Shown piece after piece: positions 22,541 to 35,500 of a stretch of 64,000 nucleotides of DNA; the stretch's first letter is position 1, and the number at the start of each line of letters is the position of its first letter. The DNA is from Nicotiana tabacum (lineage: Eukaryota > Streptophyta > Magnoliopsida > Solanales > Solanaceae): assembly GCF_000715075.1 (NCBI RefSeq), contig NC_134080.1:36808758-36872757 (forward strand). The letters are read 5' to 3'. Under the pieces are notes generated by a model. The model searched no databases and had not been told where the DNA came from. It worked only from the letters and a program-made list of their open reading frames with translations. The translations under genes and the position numbers were made by a program.

Positions 22541-24354
22541 ATGGAAGATTTGAACAACACCAGAAAGGAAAACTCAACTGAACGGGTAGAGGTCACTCAT
22601 GGTACTCTGGTTCCTAAGGAAAGTGCATCCCAACTTGAACAAAAGCTGCTGAAATTCCAAGAAGAACTTGATCAGGTCTGGAGCTTGGCGAGCTTATCAT
22701 TTTCCCTCACCACCCCAGATGTCAATTTTCCTAACACTCAGAACCCTACACCTCCACAAAACATCCCAAAAACACAAAACCATCCCGTTCCTCACCACCA
22801 CTGCAACACCTGTCATACTTCCAACAATACTCCACTGCTCATCCCAGATTCGGTGAACTCCAAAAATGACCATTTCCACATTCATAACACCCCCATCTAC
22901 GTGGAAACCATGTTACACTCCACCCACCCATTTCAAGAACATCCGAGTCTGATGATAAAGACTCACCCATCAGGAGTCTGGGTGAAGAGCTTAAGAAGTT
23001 GACTAGCCGAATTCAGGGCGTCGAAGGAAGCAAAGGAATTGAGGGGCTAAACTATGAAGATCTCTGCATACAACCCGATGTTGAACTGCCCGAGGGGTAC
23101 AAACCTCCGAAGTTTGAGATGTTTGATGGTACAGGAGATCCGAGAGTTCATTTGAGAACATACTGCGACAAGCTGGTCGGAATAGGAAAGGACGAAAGGA
23201 TCCGCATGAAACTCTTCATGAGGAGTCTGAACGGAGATGCTCTATCTTGGTACATTAGCCAAGATCCGAAGAAGTGGTCGAACTGGGTAAGCATGTCGTC
23301 CGATTTCATGGACAGGTTTAGGTTCAACACAGAAAATGCGTCAGATGTGTTCTACATCCAGAACCTAAAGAAGAAACCCACGGAAACATTCCGCGAGTAT
23401 GCCACTCACTGGAGGTCAGAAGCTGCCAAAGTCAGGTCTGCTCTAGAGGAAGAACAAATGAACAGGTTTTTCGTCCGAGCTCAAGACCCCCAGTACTATG
23501 AAAGGTTGATGTTGATTGAAAGCCAGAAATTTTCCAACATCATTAAGCTAGGTGAGAGGATCGAGGAAGGCATAAAAAGTGGTATGGTCACAAACTTTGA
23601 GGTTTTGCAGGCTACCAACAAGGCTCTACAGTCTGGTGGCACGACCAAGAAAAGAGACGTGAGCGCCGTGATGGTTGCACAGAGAACCAAGTCCCCTATC
23701 AAATACCAAACCTACCCGATGCCTCCACTCACATATCAACCTACCCCAAATTACCAAGCACCCTCGCCCTCTTACCAAACTCCACCACCTATTTACCAAT
23801 CACCTCCACCTCCCACATATCAGCCTACTTCACCCAGATATTTCCAACTCGCACATGTCTACCAAGCCTACAATACTCAACCCTATCACTATCAATCACC
23901 TCCTACTCGCCAAAACTTTCCTAGACCCTGACCAAATTTCGACCGTAGACCTCCTAAACAATATACCGCCATTGCCGAACCAATTGACCAGCTGCATAAA
24001 AGGCTCAAAACTGTTGATTATGTCACTCCCATCCCCACTATAACTCCTGAAAACCCTTACTAATAGGTCAATCCTAATAAATCCTGTGCATACCATTCGG
24101 GCATGAAAGGGCATACCATTGATGAATGCCGCTCTCTGAAAGATAAAATCCAAACACTGATTGATAACAAGATTATTGTGGCAAAGAAGCCCGCTCCGAA
24201 TGTCCGCAATAACCCTCTACCAGACCACACGGGTGGAGGCGTTCACATGATTGAAATAGAGGATGACTGGGACCCTAAGGGGTCAATAGGTTTGATCACA
24301 GAAGGCGACGATCCAAAGAAACCAACAGTCACCCTTAATCCGATTGTAGTCTAG
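22541..24354 (+). pseudogene. Ogre gag
   Basis: The start is ATG 22541 (MEDLNNTRKEN). The N-terminal segment has a short coiled-coil-like stretch and a P/N/H-rich linker. A frameshift near 22970-23000 leads into the capsid-like Retrotrans_gag region (DGTGDPRVHLRTYCDKL, then LFMRSLNGDALSWY, 23100-23700). A P/Y-rich repeat follows (YQ-PPP motifs, 23700-23930). After stops near 23929 and 24061 comes a zinc-knuckle-like CAYHSG...GHTIDEC at about 24088-24129. The protein would form the particle that packages element RNA. Frameshift plus stops inactivate it. Confidence 0.85.
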
Positions 24355-25932
24355 ATTCAGCCTTCTGGGGACGCTGAGGTGAACATGTCCATACCACTTG
24401 AGTTTGAAACACCATCCTCTGCAATGACGCCAGCACTGATCGAGGTCGAGTTTGGGTCCCCGGCAAATGTACCTGAACCATTTGAAGTTGTGGTCTTGCT
24501 TTCCAAAATACAGGCTCCGTTCGGAGTAAAGGTGCCCATTCCAATAGCAATGTTGGCTATAACTACATTCCATACAAATGCCATACCTTGGGACTACACA
24601 GCCGAGGCAAGAAGGAAAAGGAAAGCCAAATCCGGAGAAGCAGTCGCGACACAGGGTATGACAAGAACCGACAGAGTATACACCTCGGAACATTTGGCTG
24701 AATCAAGCAAGCAGGCCTTTGTACGGCCAACCATCACTGAAGCTTGGCCCGATGATCTCTGGAGAAAAACACAAGCAAAGGAGTACTCGGTCATCGATTA
24801 GTTGAACAAAACACCGGCACAGATCTCTATCCTAGCTTTGCTGCAAAGCTCTGATGCACATAGGAACCCCTTGTTGAAGGTGCTGAGTAAGGCATATGTA
24901 CCGAGCAACATCACTGGAGGAGAAATGGCAAACATGGTAGGGCAGGTATTGGAGAGCCACAAAATCACTTTTCATGAAGATGAGTTGCCACCAGAAGGGT
25001 TGAGTCACAACAAGGTGTTGCACATCATTGTGCAATACGAGAATTATTTCATCACCAGAATCCTGATTGACGGTGGGTCCAGCCTCAATATTTGTCTGTT
25101 GGTAATACTCAGAACATTTGGAAAGAGTTTGCATGAGATCAAGGACGGGGCCATCAACGTCAAAGCTTTTGACGGTTCCCAAAGGTCCACTATTGGGGAA
25201 ATTAGCTTGTGTTTGCAGATGGGGCCTACTTGGTTTGATATTGAATTTCAAGTAATAGATGTGCCGGCATCTTACAACTTGTTATTAAGACGGCCGTGGA
25301 TTCATGTTGCTGGGGTCGTAGCGTCAACACTGCATTAGGCGGTGAAATTTGAGTGGAACCACCAAGAGGTGATCATTCATGGCGACGGTATCCCATATAC
25401 AGTCGCCAAACCACCCCAATTGGAGGTAGGAGAAAGATAGGCGGGGAAACCTATCACCACATTGAGCGAGTCAACGTCGTTGACAAAGACAAGTGGTGGG
25501 ACAACAAAATTGAAAGCATATTGAACTGGAGCGGATATGAGCCTGGCAAGGGACTTGGCAAGAACCTCCAAGGAATCGCCAAGTCGATCATACTGAAGAA
25601 ACATTGCACCACTTTCGGTATGGGATACGACTATACTTGGAAGGAATTCAACAACTGGTCGCCACCATGGCGCGGCCCTTTACTACCCACTGGAGCAGCC
25701 GATAACCCATTTAGAATAGAATTTCCAGCCAGCTGATGTTATATATGGGTCGGAAGAAGAGGAAGCACTAGCAGCAATGAGGAATTTATTCGTGGAAGAT
25801 GATGACATGGATTGTTTTATCATTTTCAAGGAGGAGGGGGAGGAAGGACCTTCTATACAAGCCGTAAGCCGAGGAGCATGCCTCAACAATTGGACCATCA
25901 GAACCACCAGAGCCCGGAAAGCCTCGGGGTAG
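24355..25932 (+). pseudogene. Ogre protease with G-patch domain
   Basis: It continues gag after a TAG at 24352-24354. The aspartic protease core is LIDGGSSLNIC, with the catalytic-type Asp at 25069-25071; the usual D-S/T-G is D-G-G here. The flap and C-terminal part are seen in VPASYNLLLRRPW. Stops lie at about 24799 and 25336. A G-patch follows (SGYEPGKGLGKNLQGI, near 25525-25640), a glycine-rich nucleic-acid-binding module seen in this branch. After a frame change near 25733 an acidic tail (GSEEEEALAAM) ends at TAG 25930-25932. The protease would cleave the gag-pol precursor. Confidence 0.8.
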
Positions 25933-26143
25933 CAAGGCTGAACAAAGCATCATGCACTATCTTTCATTTTTACTAGTTGATTTTCCTTTCGCATTTTTGA
26001 ATTTTTGCAATAAGATCTTCAATATTCAAAACAGTTATGGAATTTAGCAAAACATTTCAATTTTCCCTATAAATCTTACTCTTATTATTTTTCTCTCATT
26101 ACTTTACTCATACAACATTACTATTACTTATCTTGATGAACCA
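25933..26143 (+). other. Ogre protease-RT linker, probable intron position
   Basis: The segment is T-rich with no coding similarity and lies between protease and RT. Ogre elements are known to have an intron here, which is spliced to join gag-pro to pol. A GT follows the last coding bases (GGGGTAGC at 25926), but I see no convincing acceptor in this copy, so the intron is inferred from family knowledge. Confidence 0.45.
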
Positions 26144-27907
26144 ATGACTGTGACATGCAACGAGACAACGCAACAAACGGACATAGATTCAGAGGAAGAT
26201 AACATACCGGAAGAGATTGTTAAAGAGGTTAAAATTTTTGAAAACAGACCTAAGTCCAACCTGGATGATACCGAGATTGTTAACCTGGGAGATGCTGAGA
26301 ACGTTAAAGAAACGAGAATCAGTGTCCACTTATCGCCATCAGAAAAAAAGGAATACACAGAATTTCTAAGGGAATATAAAGACATATTCGCTTGGCGTAT
26401 GATGACGTGACTGGTCTAAGTACATCTATTGTGGCTCACAAAATGCCAACTCATCCGACATGTCCACTGGTAAAGCAGAAGCTCAGAAAGTTCAAGCTCG
26501 ACATGAGTTTGAAAATCAAGAAAGAAGTCAATAAGCAAGTCAAAGCTAAGGTTCTCATGGTAGTAGAATATCCGACATGGTTAGCCAACATCGTGCTAGT
26601 GCCGAAGAAGGACGGGAAGGTTAGAGTCTGTGTCGACTACCGGGATCTCAACTGGGCCAGTCCAAAAGATGACTTCCCTTTGCCAAACATACACATCCTG
26701 ATTGGCAATTGCTCCAAGCATGAGTTGCAGTCATTCGTGGATTGTTTTGCTGGGTATCATCAGATATGGATGGATGAAGAAGACGCTGAGAAAACGGCTT
26801 TCATTATGCCGTGGGCAATGTACTGTTACAAGAAGATGTCGTTCGGGTTAAAGAATGCTGGGTCCACTTACATGAGGGACATGACTACCATTTTCCATGA
26901 TATGATACATAAAGAGATCGAAGTGTATGTAGATGATGTCATCATCAAATCCAAGAAATCCACTAATCACAAGGAAGATTTGAGGAGGTTCTTCAATAGA
27001 TTGAGAAGGTACAACTTGAAGATGAATCCCGCGAAATGTGCATTTGGGGTTCCTACCGGAAAACTACTTGGGTTCATTGTGAGTCGCCGAGGAATAGAAC
27101 TGGATCCATCAAAGGTCAAAGCTATTCAAGAATTGCTACCGCCAAAGAACAAGAAAGAAGTAATGAGTTTCTTGGGGAGACTCAACTACATTAGCCGGTT
27201 CATAGCTCAATCTACTGTCATCTGTGAGCCAATCTTTAAGATGTTGAAGAAGGATGCCGCTACCAAATGGACTGATGACTGCCAATGGGCCTTCGACAGA
27301 ATCAAGAAGTACCTATCAACACCACCAGTTTTGATCCTGCCTGAGCCGGGTAAACCTCTATTACTTTACCTTGCAGTGCTAGATTGAGCGTTCGGTTGTG
27401 TTCTTGGGCAACATGATGAAACGGGGAGGAAGGAGCAGACCGTCTACTATCTTATCAAGAAGTTCACCCCTTACGAGGCTCGGTATTCTCTGTTAGAACA
27501 CACTTGTTGTGCTCTGACTTGGGTAGCTCAGAAGTTGAGGCACTATTTCTGTGCCTATACCACGTATCTCATATCAAGGATGGATCCGTTGAAGTACATC
27601 TTTCAGAAGCCCATGCCCACTGGCAAGCTAGCCAAGTGGAAAATCCTGCTAAGTGAATTCGACATTGTCTACGTAACTCAGAAAGCAATCAAGGGACAGG
27701 CTTTGGAAGATCATCTTGCCGAGAATCCCACTGATGGAGAATATGAATCCTTAAAGACGTATTTTCCTGATGGAGAGATATAATTCATAGGAGAAGACAT
27801 TGCAGAAACTTATGATGGTTGGAGAATGTTTTTCGATGGAGCAACAAATTTCAAAGGAGTTGGCATAGGAGCAGTCCTAGTGTCAGAAACCAGGTCAGCA
27901 TTATCCG
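26144..27907 (+). pseudogene. Ogre reverse transcriptase and RNase H
   Basis: An N-terminal acidic portion (MTVTCNETTQQ) reaches YKDIFAW, then a frameshift near 26395 leads to the RT core. The core includes PKKDGKVRVCVDYRDLN, FCAGY-like FAGYHQIWMD, and the catalytic YVDD at 26926-26937, which is intact. The thumb and connection follow (SFLGRLNYISRF). RNase H starts near 27385 (a stop, then AFGCVLGQHDETG) and includes LEHTCCALTWV. A stop at 27781-27783 precedes the beginning of the second RNase H (MFFDGATNFKGVGIG, 27827). RT copies element RNA into DNA. Frameshift and stops make it defective. Confidence 0.9.
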
Positions 27908-29547
27908 GTGTCTGCCAAACTCAGATTCCCTTGCACCAACAATATGGCTGAGTATAAGACTTACATCTTGGGACTCAATATGGCCATTGACATGAACATT
28001 CAAGAGTTGCTAGTGATCGGGGATTCAGACTTGCTTATACATCAGGTCCGAGAAGAATGGGCGACCAAGAACTCCAAGATACTCCCTTATCTGCATCACG
28101 TACAGGAGTTGAGAAAGAGGTTCACAAAAACAGAGTTCCAGCATGTTCCCAGAGTCCAAAATGAGTTTGCAGATGCATTGGCTACCCTATCATCCATGAT
28201 ACAGCATCCAGATAAGAATTTCATTAACCCTATTCCACTAAAGATCTACGATCAGCTAGCTTACTATACTCACGTCGAAGAAGAAGTGTATGGAAAACCT
28301 TGGTTTCATGATATCAAGGAATACTTGGCGAAAGGAGAATACCTAGAGCTCGCAAATGCTATTCAGAAGCGCACGCTTCGGAGGTTATCCAACAATTTCT
28401 TTCACAGCGGAGGAATCCTGTATAGGAGGACTCCTGATTTGGGATTACTAAGGTGTGTCGACGCAAAGGAAGCATCTAAATTACTAGAAGAAATCCATGC
28501 TAGGACCTGCGGGCCACATATGAATGGCTTTGTCTTAGCCAAGAAGATACTCCGAGCTGGTTATTTTTGGATGACTATGGAAACAGACTGCATCCAGTAT
28601 GTTCGGAAGTGCCATCGCTATCAGATACATGCAGATATGATAAAGGTACCTCCAAATGAGCTTAATGCAACAATCTCACCATGGCCGTTCACCACTTGGG
28701 GAATGGATGTTATCATACCAATCGAACCTTCCGCATCAAATGGGCACAGGTTCATCCTAGTGGCAATTGATTATTTCACCAAATGGGTTGAAGCAGCATC
28801 GTACAAGGCAATGACTGAGAAAGTCATAGCAGACTTCGTCCGCGACCGTATCGTTTGTCGGTTTGGAATTCCAGAATCAATCATTACTGATAATGGTTCC
28901 AATCTCAACAGTGACTTGATGAAAGCCATGTGTGAAACCTTCAGGATCAAACACAGGAATTTTATAGCCTACAGACCTCAGATGAATGGAGCCGTAGAGG
29001 CCGCCAATAAGAATATCAATAAGATACTAAGGAAAATGTTAGAGAAGCATAAGCGGTGGCACAAGAAGTTATCACTTGCTTTATTGGGGTATCGCACCAC
29101 AGTCCGCACATCAACTGGGCAACCCCTTATATGATGGTTTACGGTACATAGGCTATTATTCCCGTTGAGGTAGAAATTCCTTCCCTAATGATCATACAGG
29201 AAGCTGAACTCGACAATGCAGAATGGGTGAAAAGTCGTTACGAACAGCTAGCTCTTATAGACGGAAAGAGAATGAATGCAGTTTGCCATGGTCAGCTTTA
29301 TCAGAACAGAATGTCCAGAGCCTTCAACAAAAGAGTCAAGCCGAGACAGTTCACACAGGGGCATCTAGTGTTAAAGAAGATTTTCCCGCATCAGGATGAG
29401 GCCAAAGGGATGTTCTCTACCAACTGGTAGGGTCCGTACATGGTCCACCGGGTTCTAACAGGAGGAGCCCTCATACTTGCAGAAATGGACGGAGAAGTTT
29501 GTCCTAAGCCGATCAATTCAGATGTAGTGAAGCGATACTATATGTAA
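27908..29547 (+). pseudogene. Ogre archaeal-type RNase H and integrase
   Basis: The second RNase H is visible as NNMAEYKTYILGLNMAI and GDSDLLIHQVREEW (27935-28080), diagnostic of the Tat/Ogre branch. Integrase follows with an H-H-C-C finger (HARTCGPH, then CIQYVRKCH) and a DDE core: D in WGMDVI, D in ITDNGSN, E in GAVEAANKNI. The frame breaks at ~29134, resumes by 29188 (MIIQEAELDNAEWV), has a TAG at 29428-29430, and ends TYR-TYR-Met at TAA 29545-29547. Integrase would insert the cDNA. Confidence 0.88.
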
Positions 29548-31446
29548 CCTCCATGCTTTCCTTTATGATGTAATTTGAAATACGCCTGACATGATTCCCA
29601 TTTAAGAGGGGATACGTAGGCAGCCATATGGGTTCGGTCACAATTCAATAAAATTTTCATTTCCCCCGCAGTTGGAAACTAGGGCAGAATTTTGAGGAGG
29701 ACCATTAAAATTCTGAAGTGATTTCAGCCATTCGCCGCAAGCAGCTGTCAGAAGCAGTAGCCCAGTAAACTTGGGCAGAATTTTGAGGAGGACCCTCAAA
29801 ATTCCGGAGCAAGAAAAGTTGCAATGTCTTGAACCACGTCGCAATCGTAGGTTCAACTAATGAAAACTATTCTTGATTATGTATATTTTTTACTAAATCA
29901 TGCATGTCTATTACCAAAGTTGCTTCATTTAGCAATGCTACCCCAATGATACGCACATTATCACCGAAATAGAGCCGAGCAGGTCAAGCAGAGCCAGCGG
30001 GAATACAAACTAACCTCCCCCCTTTTACAAAACTCACGATTTTCTTTGGATGTAGGCACTTGAGTTGCAAAATCATCAAATATACTATACACTCATGAAA
30101 CTCACATTGCTTGGAAATACTAAGCTCAGAACTGTTGCACTTACTCACAGCTTCTATCTGCACGTAGTGTCCCCAGCAGACACAGTATCCCCAGCCGTCG
30201 CAATATCGCAATCCGCTATCAGCTAAGAAAACTCTATTGCCATTTGCCATTTTACTTCCTGCATAAGGCTACCATTCTGCCTTCTAAGACTAAGCTCTGT
30301 CTCAATCTGCATTCTATGCATTGTATAAGGCTACCATTCTGCCTTCTGAGGTTAAGCTCTACCTCCATCTGCATTCTCTGCATTGCATAAGGCTACCATT
30401 CTGCCTTCCGAGACTAAGCTCTGTCTCCATTTGCATTCTCTTCATTGCATAAGGCTACCATTCTGCCTTCCAAGGTTAAGCTCTACCTCCATCTGCATTC
30501 TCTACATTGCATAGGGCTACCATTCTGCCTTCCGAGGTTAAGCTCTACCTCCATCTGCATTCTCTGCATTGCATAAGGCTACCATTCTGCCTTCCGAGAC
30601 TAAGCTTTGTCTCCATATGCATTCTCTGTATTGCATAAGGCTACCACTTTGCCTTCCGAGACTAAACTTTGTCTCCATATGCATTTCCTGCATTGCATAA
30701 AGCTACCATTCTGCCTTCCAAGGTTAAGCTCTACCTCCATCTCGCATGGCTGAAAGATTGCCACCTTCATTTACTTCTTACAGCGCTGAAAGATTGCCAC
30801 CTCATTTACATTTGCATGGCTGAAAGATCGCCACCCTACTGCATCTCATGGGCTGAAAGATCGCCAAATTATCCGAGGGCATCATCGTTCAGAGGCACCA
30901 TTTGCATAGCCCGAGAACACCATGCCATGGCCCGAGGATCCCTTTTAATCTTTTGCATATCATTATTCAAAGGCATCATGGTTCGGAGGCATCATCCTCA
31001 TAGCCCGAGAGCATCATTTCATGGCCCGCGAATCCTTTATTATATGCTTCATGGCCCAGGACATCATGGTCCAAAGACGTCATCCTAACCCTCCAAACAC
31101 AGCATTCATGGTCCAACGGAAACTTGCATCATGTTTAAAATTACGCACAATATACATTTATATTGCTTATTTGCAGGTAAACCGGTGAGTAACAGCCGTC
31201 TCAGTAGGAGCAACCCCCCTCCAGTTCCCACAGCTCTACCATCCATCCCAACCCGAATATCTTGTCCGTTCTTGAAAAATCTCCATCGGCATATTCTGCC
31301 GACGAATCCTGAACTACATATGGTCTAATTACTGTAAGACCAAAGATATGTAGGCAGCTCAGGAACCAGAGCACGGTCAACCTCTTCAAACCATCTCGTT
31401 CGGTCAAATTGGCCATCACATCTTTACCCGACAATGCTTTCATCCT
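29548..31446 (+). repeat. Ogre 3' UTR with several tandem repeats
   Basis: It contains no coding frame with similarity. It holds a direct repeat of GGGCAGAATTTTGAGGAGG at 29682 and 29772 (90 bp apart). At 30261-30742 there are about eight copies of a 61-62-bp unit (GCATAAGGCTACCATTCTGC). At 30746-30870 there are four copies of a GGCTGAAAGATCGCCACC unit, followed by looser repeats built on GGCATCATGG and GCCCGAG up to ~31090. Repeat-rich 3' UTRs are a hallmark of this branch. Confidence 0.85.
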
Positions 31447-31464
31447 TACCGGGTAAAGAGGGGC
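31447..31464 (+). promoter_or_regulatory. Ogre polypurine tract
   Basis: GGGTAAAGAGGGGCAGC lies at the 3' end of the internal region, the place where the 3' LTR (TGTTGATACCC...) should begin. Instead CAACGCAGG, belonging to another element's gag, follows. Confidence 0.6.
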
Positions 31465-32540
31465 AGCAACGCAGGTTGGGGAGGTTTGGTAGACTTCAGC
31501 CTCCGACTTTCAGTGGTGCTGAGGGCGAGTATTCCCAGGGTTTCTTGGACAAGTGTCAGAGGATTCTTCACACAGCGGGTATTCTGGAGACCATCGGGGT
31601 CGCTTCCACTACTTTTCTATTTTCTGGAGCTGCCTTCACTTGGTGGGAGGTTTATGAGAGGCATAGGCCTGTTGGTGCAGCACCCCTTACCTAGCAGCAG
31701 TTCTCTGTTCTCTTTTTGAAGAAGTATGTGCCACAGTCTCGTAGAGAGAAGCTGCGCAGGTAGTTCTAGTAGTTGCGTCAGGAAGAGATGACTGTGACGC
31801 AGTATGAGATGAGGTTCTCAAAGTTAGCTCGTCATGCTATTTGGTTGGTTCTAATGGATAGAGAGAGGATTAGGAGGTTGTTGATGGCCTCACATATCAG
31901 CTTCATATTCTTATGGCCAGGGAGAGGGTGTCTGGTACTACTTTTAAGGAGGTTGTTGACATTGCTCATGAGATTAAGTCAGTTCATTGATAGGAGTGAG
32001 ATGAGAGGGCCAAGAGGCCTCGAGGATCTGGTAGTTATGGTGGTGCTCCTTTGAGAGGCCAGTTTCAGCACGGCAGAGGTCGTCCATTCAGGAACGCTCA
32101 GCCAGCTCACCCAGGTTACCGTGGGGCGTCATCGGGTCATGGTTCTCACAGTTCTCATCAGGGCTAGTCATCAGTTAGTGTTCTTCCAGCTCAGAGTTCG
32201 TCTCGTACTCCATCAGTTCAGGGCTCTTCTATGCCAGGTGCATCTGCTAGTCATTCTGGTGCTAGGAGTTCCCTTCCGTCCCCGTCTCCAGCACCCACGA
32301 GTTGCTTTGAGTGTGGAGAGATAGGTCATATATGGAGGCAGTGTCCTCGTCGTCTTGTGGGTTCATATCCGTAGAGGAGTCATCCATCGGCTTCAGCGCC
32401 AGTTACTTCACCACCACCCACCCAGTCAGCTAGGGGTGGAGGTTCAGCTAGGGTTCGCCCTAGAGGGGGAGGTCGATCAGGTGACGGTCAGGCCCGTTTC
32501 TATGCACTACATCTTGACCTAATGTTATTGCTTCAGATGC
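31465..32540 (+). pseudogene. Chromovirus A gag (partial)
   Basis: Capsid-like gag begins mid-domain at about RRLGRFGRLQPPTFSGAEGE and continues FLDKCQRILHTAGILET to a TAG at 31692-31694. Further similarity in shifted frames (REEMTVTQYEMRFSKLARHA, 31776 on) is interrupted by several breaks. A CCHC zinc knuckle (CFECGEIGHIWRQC, 32303-32344) is preserved. It would bind element RNA in the particle. Confidence 0.85.
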
Positions 32541-35500
32541 TGTGATCAGAGGCATTGTCTCAGTCTGCCACAAAGATGCCTCTGTATTATTTGATCCCGG
32601 TTCCATTTATTCTTATGTGTCATCATATTTTGCTCGTTATTTTGATATGCCCTGTGAGTCTCTTGTTTCACCTATTCATGTATCTACTCCAGTGGGTGAT
32701 ACTGTTGTTGTAGATCGTATGTACCAGTCGTGTGTGGTGACTATTGGGGCTCTGGAGACCCGAGTGGATCTTTTGTTGTTATGTACGGTGGATTTCGATG
32801 TTATAGTAGGCATGGATTGGCTATCTCTGTACCGGGCTATTTTGGACTGTCATGCTTAGACAGTGACCTTGGTTATGTCGGATGTGCCACGGATTGAGGG
32901 GCAAGTTTCGATTGATTATGTTCCTAGTAGAGTAATTTCTTTCTTGAAGGCCCATCGTATGGTTGGGTAGGGTTATCTTTCGTACTTAGCCTTTGTGAGG
33001 GATGTTGGTGCAGAGACTCCCAGTATTGATTATGTTCCAGTTGTGAGGGATTTTCTCGATGTGTTTCCTGCAGACCTGCCGGGCATGCCACAACACAGGG
33101 ATATCGATTTTGGTATTGATCTGGAGCTGGGAACTCAGCCTATTTCTATTTTATCGTATCGTATGGCACCAGTGAAGTTAAAGGAGTTAAAGGAGCAGCT
33201 TCAGGAACTCCTTGATAAGGGGTTCATTTGGCCTAGTGTGTCGCCTTGGGGTGCACCTGTTCTATTTGTGAAGAAGAAGGATGGCATTATGAGGATGTGT
33301 ATTGATTACACGCAGTTGAACAAAGTAACAATTAAGAACAAGTATCCTCTACCTCGCATTGAAGATTTGTTTGACCAGCTTCAGGGAGCGAGATTGTTCT
33401 CCAAGATTGATCTCCGTTCAGGTTATCACTAGTTGAAGATCAGGGACTCGGACATTCTTAAGACGGCTTTTAGGATCCGATATGGTCATTATGAGTTCTT
33501 GGTGATATCTTTTGGGCTAACCAATGCCCCAACAACGTTCATGCATTTGATGAACATCGTGTTTCGTCCTTATCTCGACTCATTTGTCATAGTCTTCATT
33601 AATGATAGTCTGGTGTATTCGCCTAGTCAGGAGGAGCACGCGGAGCATTTGAGAGTTGTGTTGTAGAGATTGAGGAGGAGAGGCTTTATGCAAAGCTCTC
33701 CAAGTGTGAGTTGTGGCTTAGTTCAGTGGCTTTCTTGGGGCACGTGGTGTCTAGTGAGGGTATTCAGGTTGATCCAAAGAAGATAGAGACGGTTCAGAGT
33801 TGGCCCAGACCGTCCTCAACCACAAAGATTTGCAGCTTTCTTGGTTTGGCGGGTTATTACCGCTGGTTTGTTCATGGATTCTCAGCTATTGCATCGCCCT
33901 TGACCAAGTTGACTTAAAAGGGTGCTCTATTCAGGTGGTCGGATGAGTGTGAGAAGAGCTTTTAGAAGCTCAAGACTTCCTTGACCACAACTCCAGTGTT
34001 AGTTTTGCCATCAGCTTCAGGTTCATATACCATTTATTGTGATGCTTCGAGAGTTGGTATTGGGTGTGCATTAATGCAAGAGGTTAGAGTCATTGTTTAT
34101 GCTTCTCGTCAGTTGAAGCCCCATGAGAAGAACCACCATGTTCATGATTTGGAGTTGGCTGTCATTGTTCACGCGTTGAAGATTTGGAGGCATTACTTGT
34201 ATGGTGTGTCTTGTGAGGTGTTTACTGATCATCGTAGCCTCCAGCACTTGTTCAAGCGGAAGGATCTCAATTTAAGGTAGCGGAGATGGTTGGAGTTGCT
34301 AAAGGATTATGATATTACTATGTTGTACCATCCGGGGAAGGCCAGTATGGTGGCCGATGCTTTGAGCCGGAAGGCAGTGAATATGGGGAGTTTGGCATAT
34401 ATTCTAGTTAGGGAGAGACCTCTTGCAGTTGATGTTCAGGCCTTGGCCAATCGGTTCGTAAGGTTAGATATTTCGGAGCCCAGTCGGGTATTGGCTTGTG
34501 TGATTTCTCGGTCTTCCTTATATGATCGCATTAGAGAGCACCAATATGATGATCCCCATTTACTTGTCCTTAAGGATAGAGTTCAGCATGATAATGCCAG
34601 ATATGTGACTATTGGTGATGATGGGGTATTGAGGATGCAGGGTCGGATATGTGTGCCCAATATGGATGGGCTTCAGGAGTTGATTCTGGAGGAGGCCCAT
34701 AGCTCGCGGTATTCCATTCATCCGGGTGCCGCAAAGATGTATCAAGATCTGAGACAACATTATTGGTGGAGGAGAATGAAGAAGGATTGTGGGATTGGTA
34801 GATCGGTGTCTCAATTTTCAGCAGGTGAAATATGAGCATCAGAGATCGAGTAGCTTGCTTCAGCAGATGGATATTCTAGAGTGGAAGTGGGAGTGGATCA
34901 CCATGGACTTTGTAGTTGGGCTCCCAAGGACTTTGAAGAAGATGTTATTTGGGTGATTGTGGATCGGCTGACCAAGTCTGCGTACTTCATTCTTGTGTGT
35001 ACTACCTATTATTCAGAGCAGTTGGCAGAGATCTATATCTGGGAGATTGTTCGTTTGCATGGTTTCCCAGTTTCCATCATTTCAGATAGGGGCACTCAGT
35101 TTACTTCGCAGTTTTAGAGGTCTGTGCAGCGAGAATTGGGTACTCAGGTTGAGTTGAGCACAGCTTTTCACCCTCAGACGGACGGCCAGTTCGAGCGCAC
35201 TATTCAGATATTGGAGGACATGTTGCACGCTTGTGTCATTAATTTCGGAGAGTCATGGGATCAGTTACTACCGCTTGTAGAGTTTGCTTATAACAACAGC
35301 TAACAGTCGAGTATTCAAATGGCTCTATATGGGGCTTTGTATGAGAGGCGGTGTAGATCTCCAGTTGGTTGGTTTGAGCCGGGTGAGGTTAGGCTATTGG
35401 GGATAGACTTGGTGCAGGATGCTTTGGAAAAGGTGAAGGTAATTCAGAAGAGGCTTCGTACAACGCAGTCGAGACAAAAGAGTTATGCTGATAGGAAGGT

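Larger units (their letters stand above)
15238..31464 (+). mobile_element. Ogre-type Ty3/gypsy element, 3' LTR missing
   Basis: The order is a 4.6-kb LTR, primer-binding site, ORF1 before gag, gag, protease plus G-patch, a probable intron region, RT, RNase H, a second archaeal-type RNase H, integrase, a long repeat-rich 3' UTR and a purine tract. A giant LTR, an extra ORF upstream of gag, and a second RNase H define the Ogre branch of Tat elements. The 3' LTR that should start after the purine tract is absent; gag sequence of another element follows at 31465. Every coding segment contains stops or frameshifts. Confidence 0.9.

Noticed and set aside
34560..34839. Minus-strand frames inside chromovirus A
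   Set aside because: They are shadows of the integrase/RNase H coding on the plus strand.
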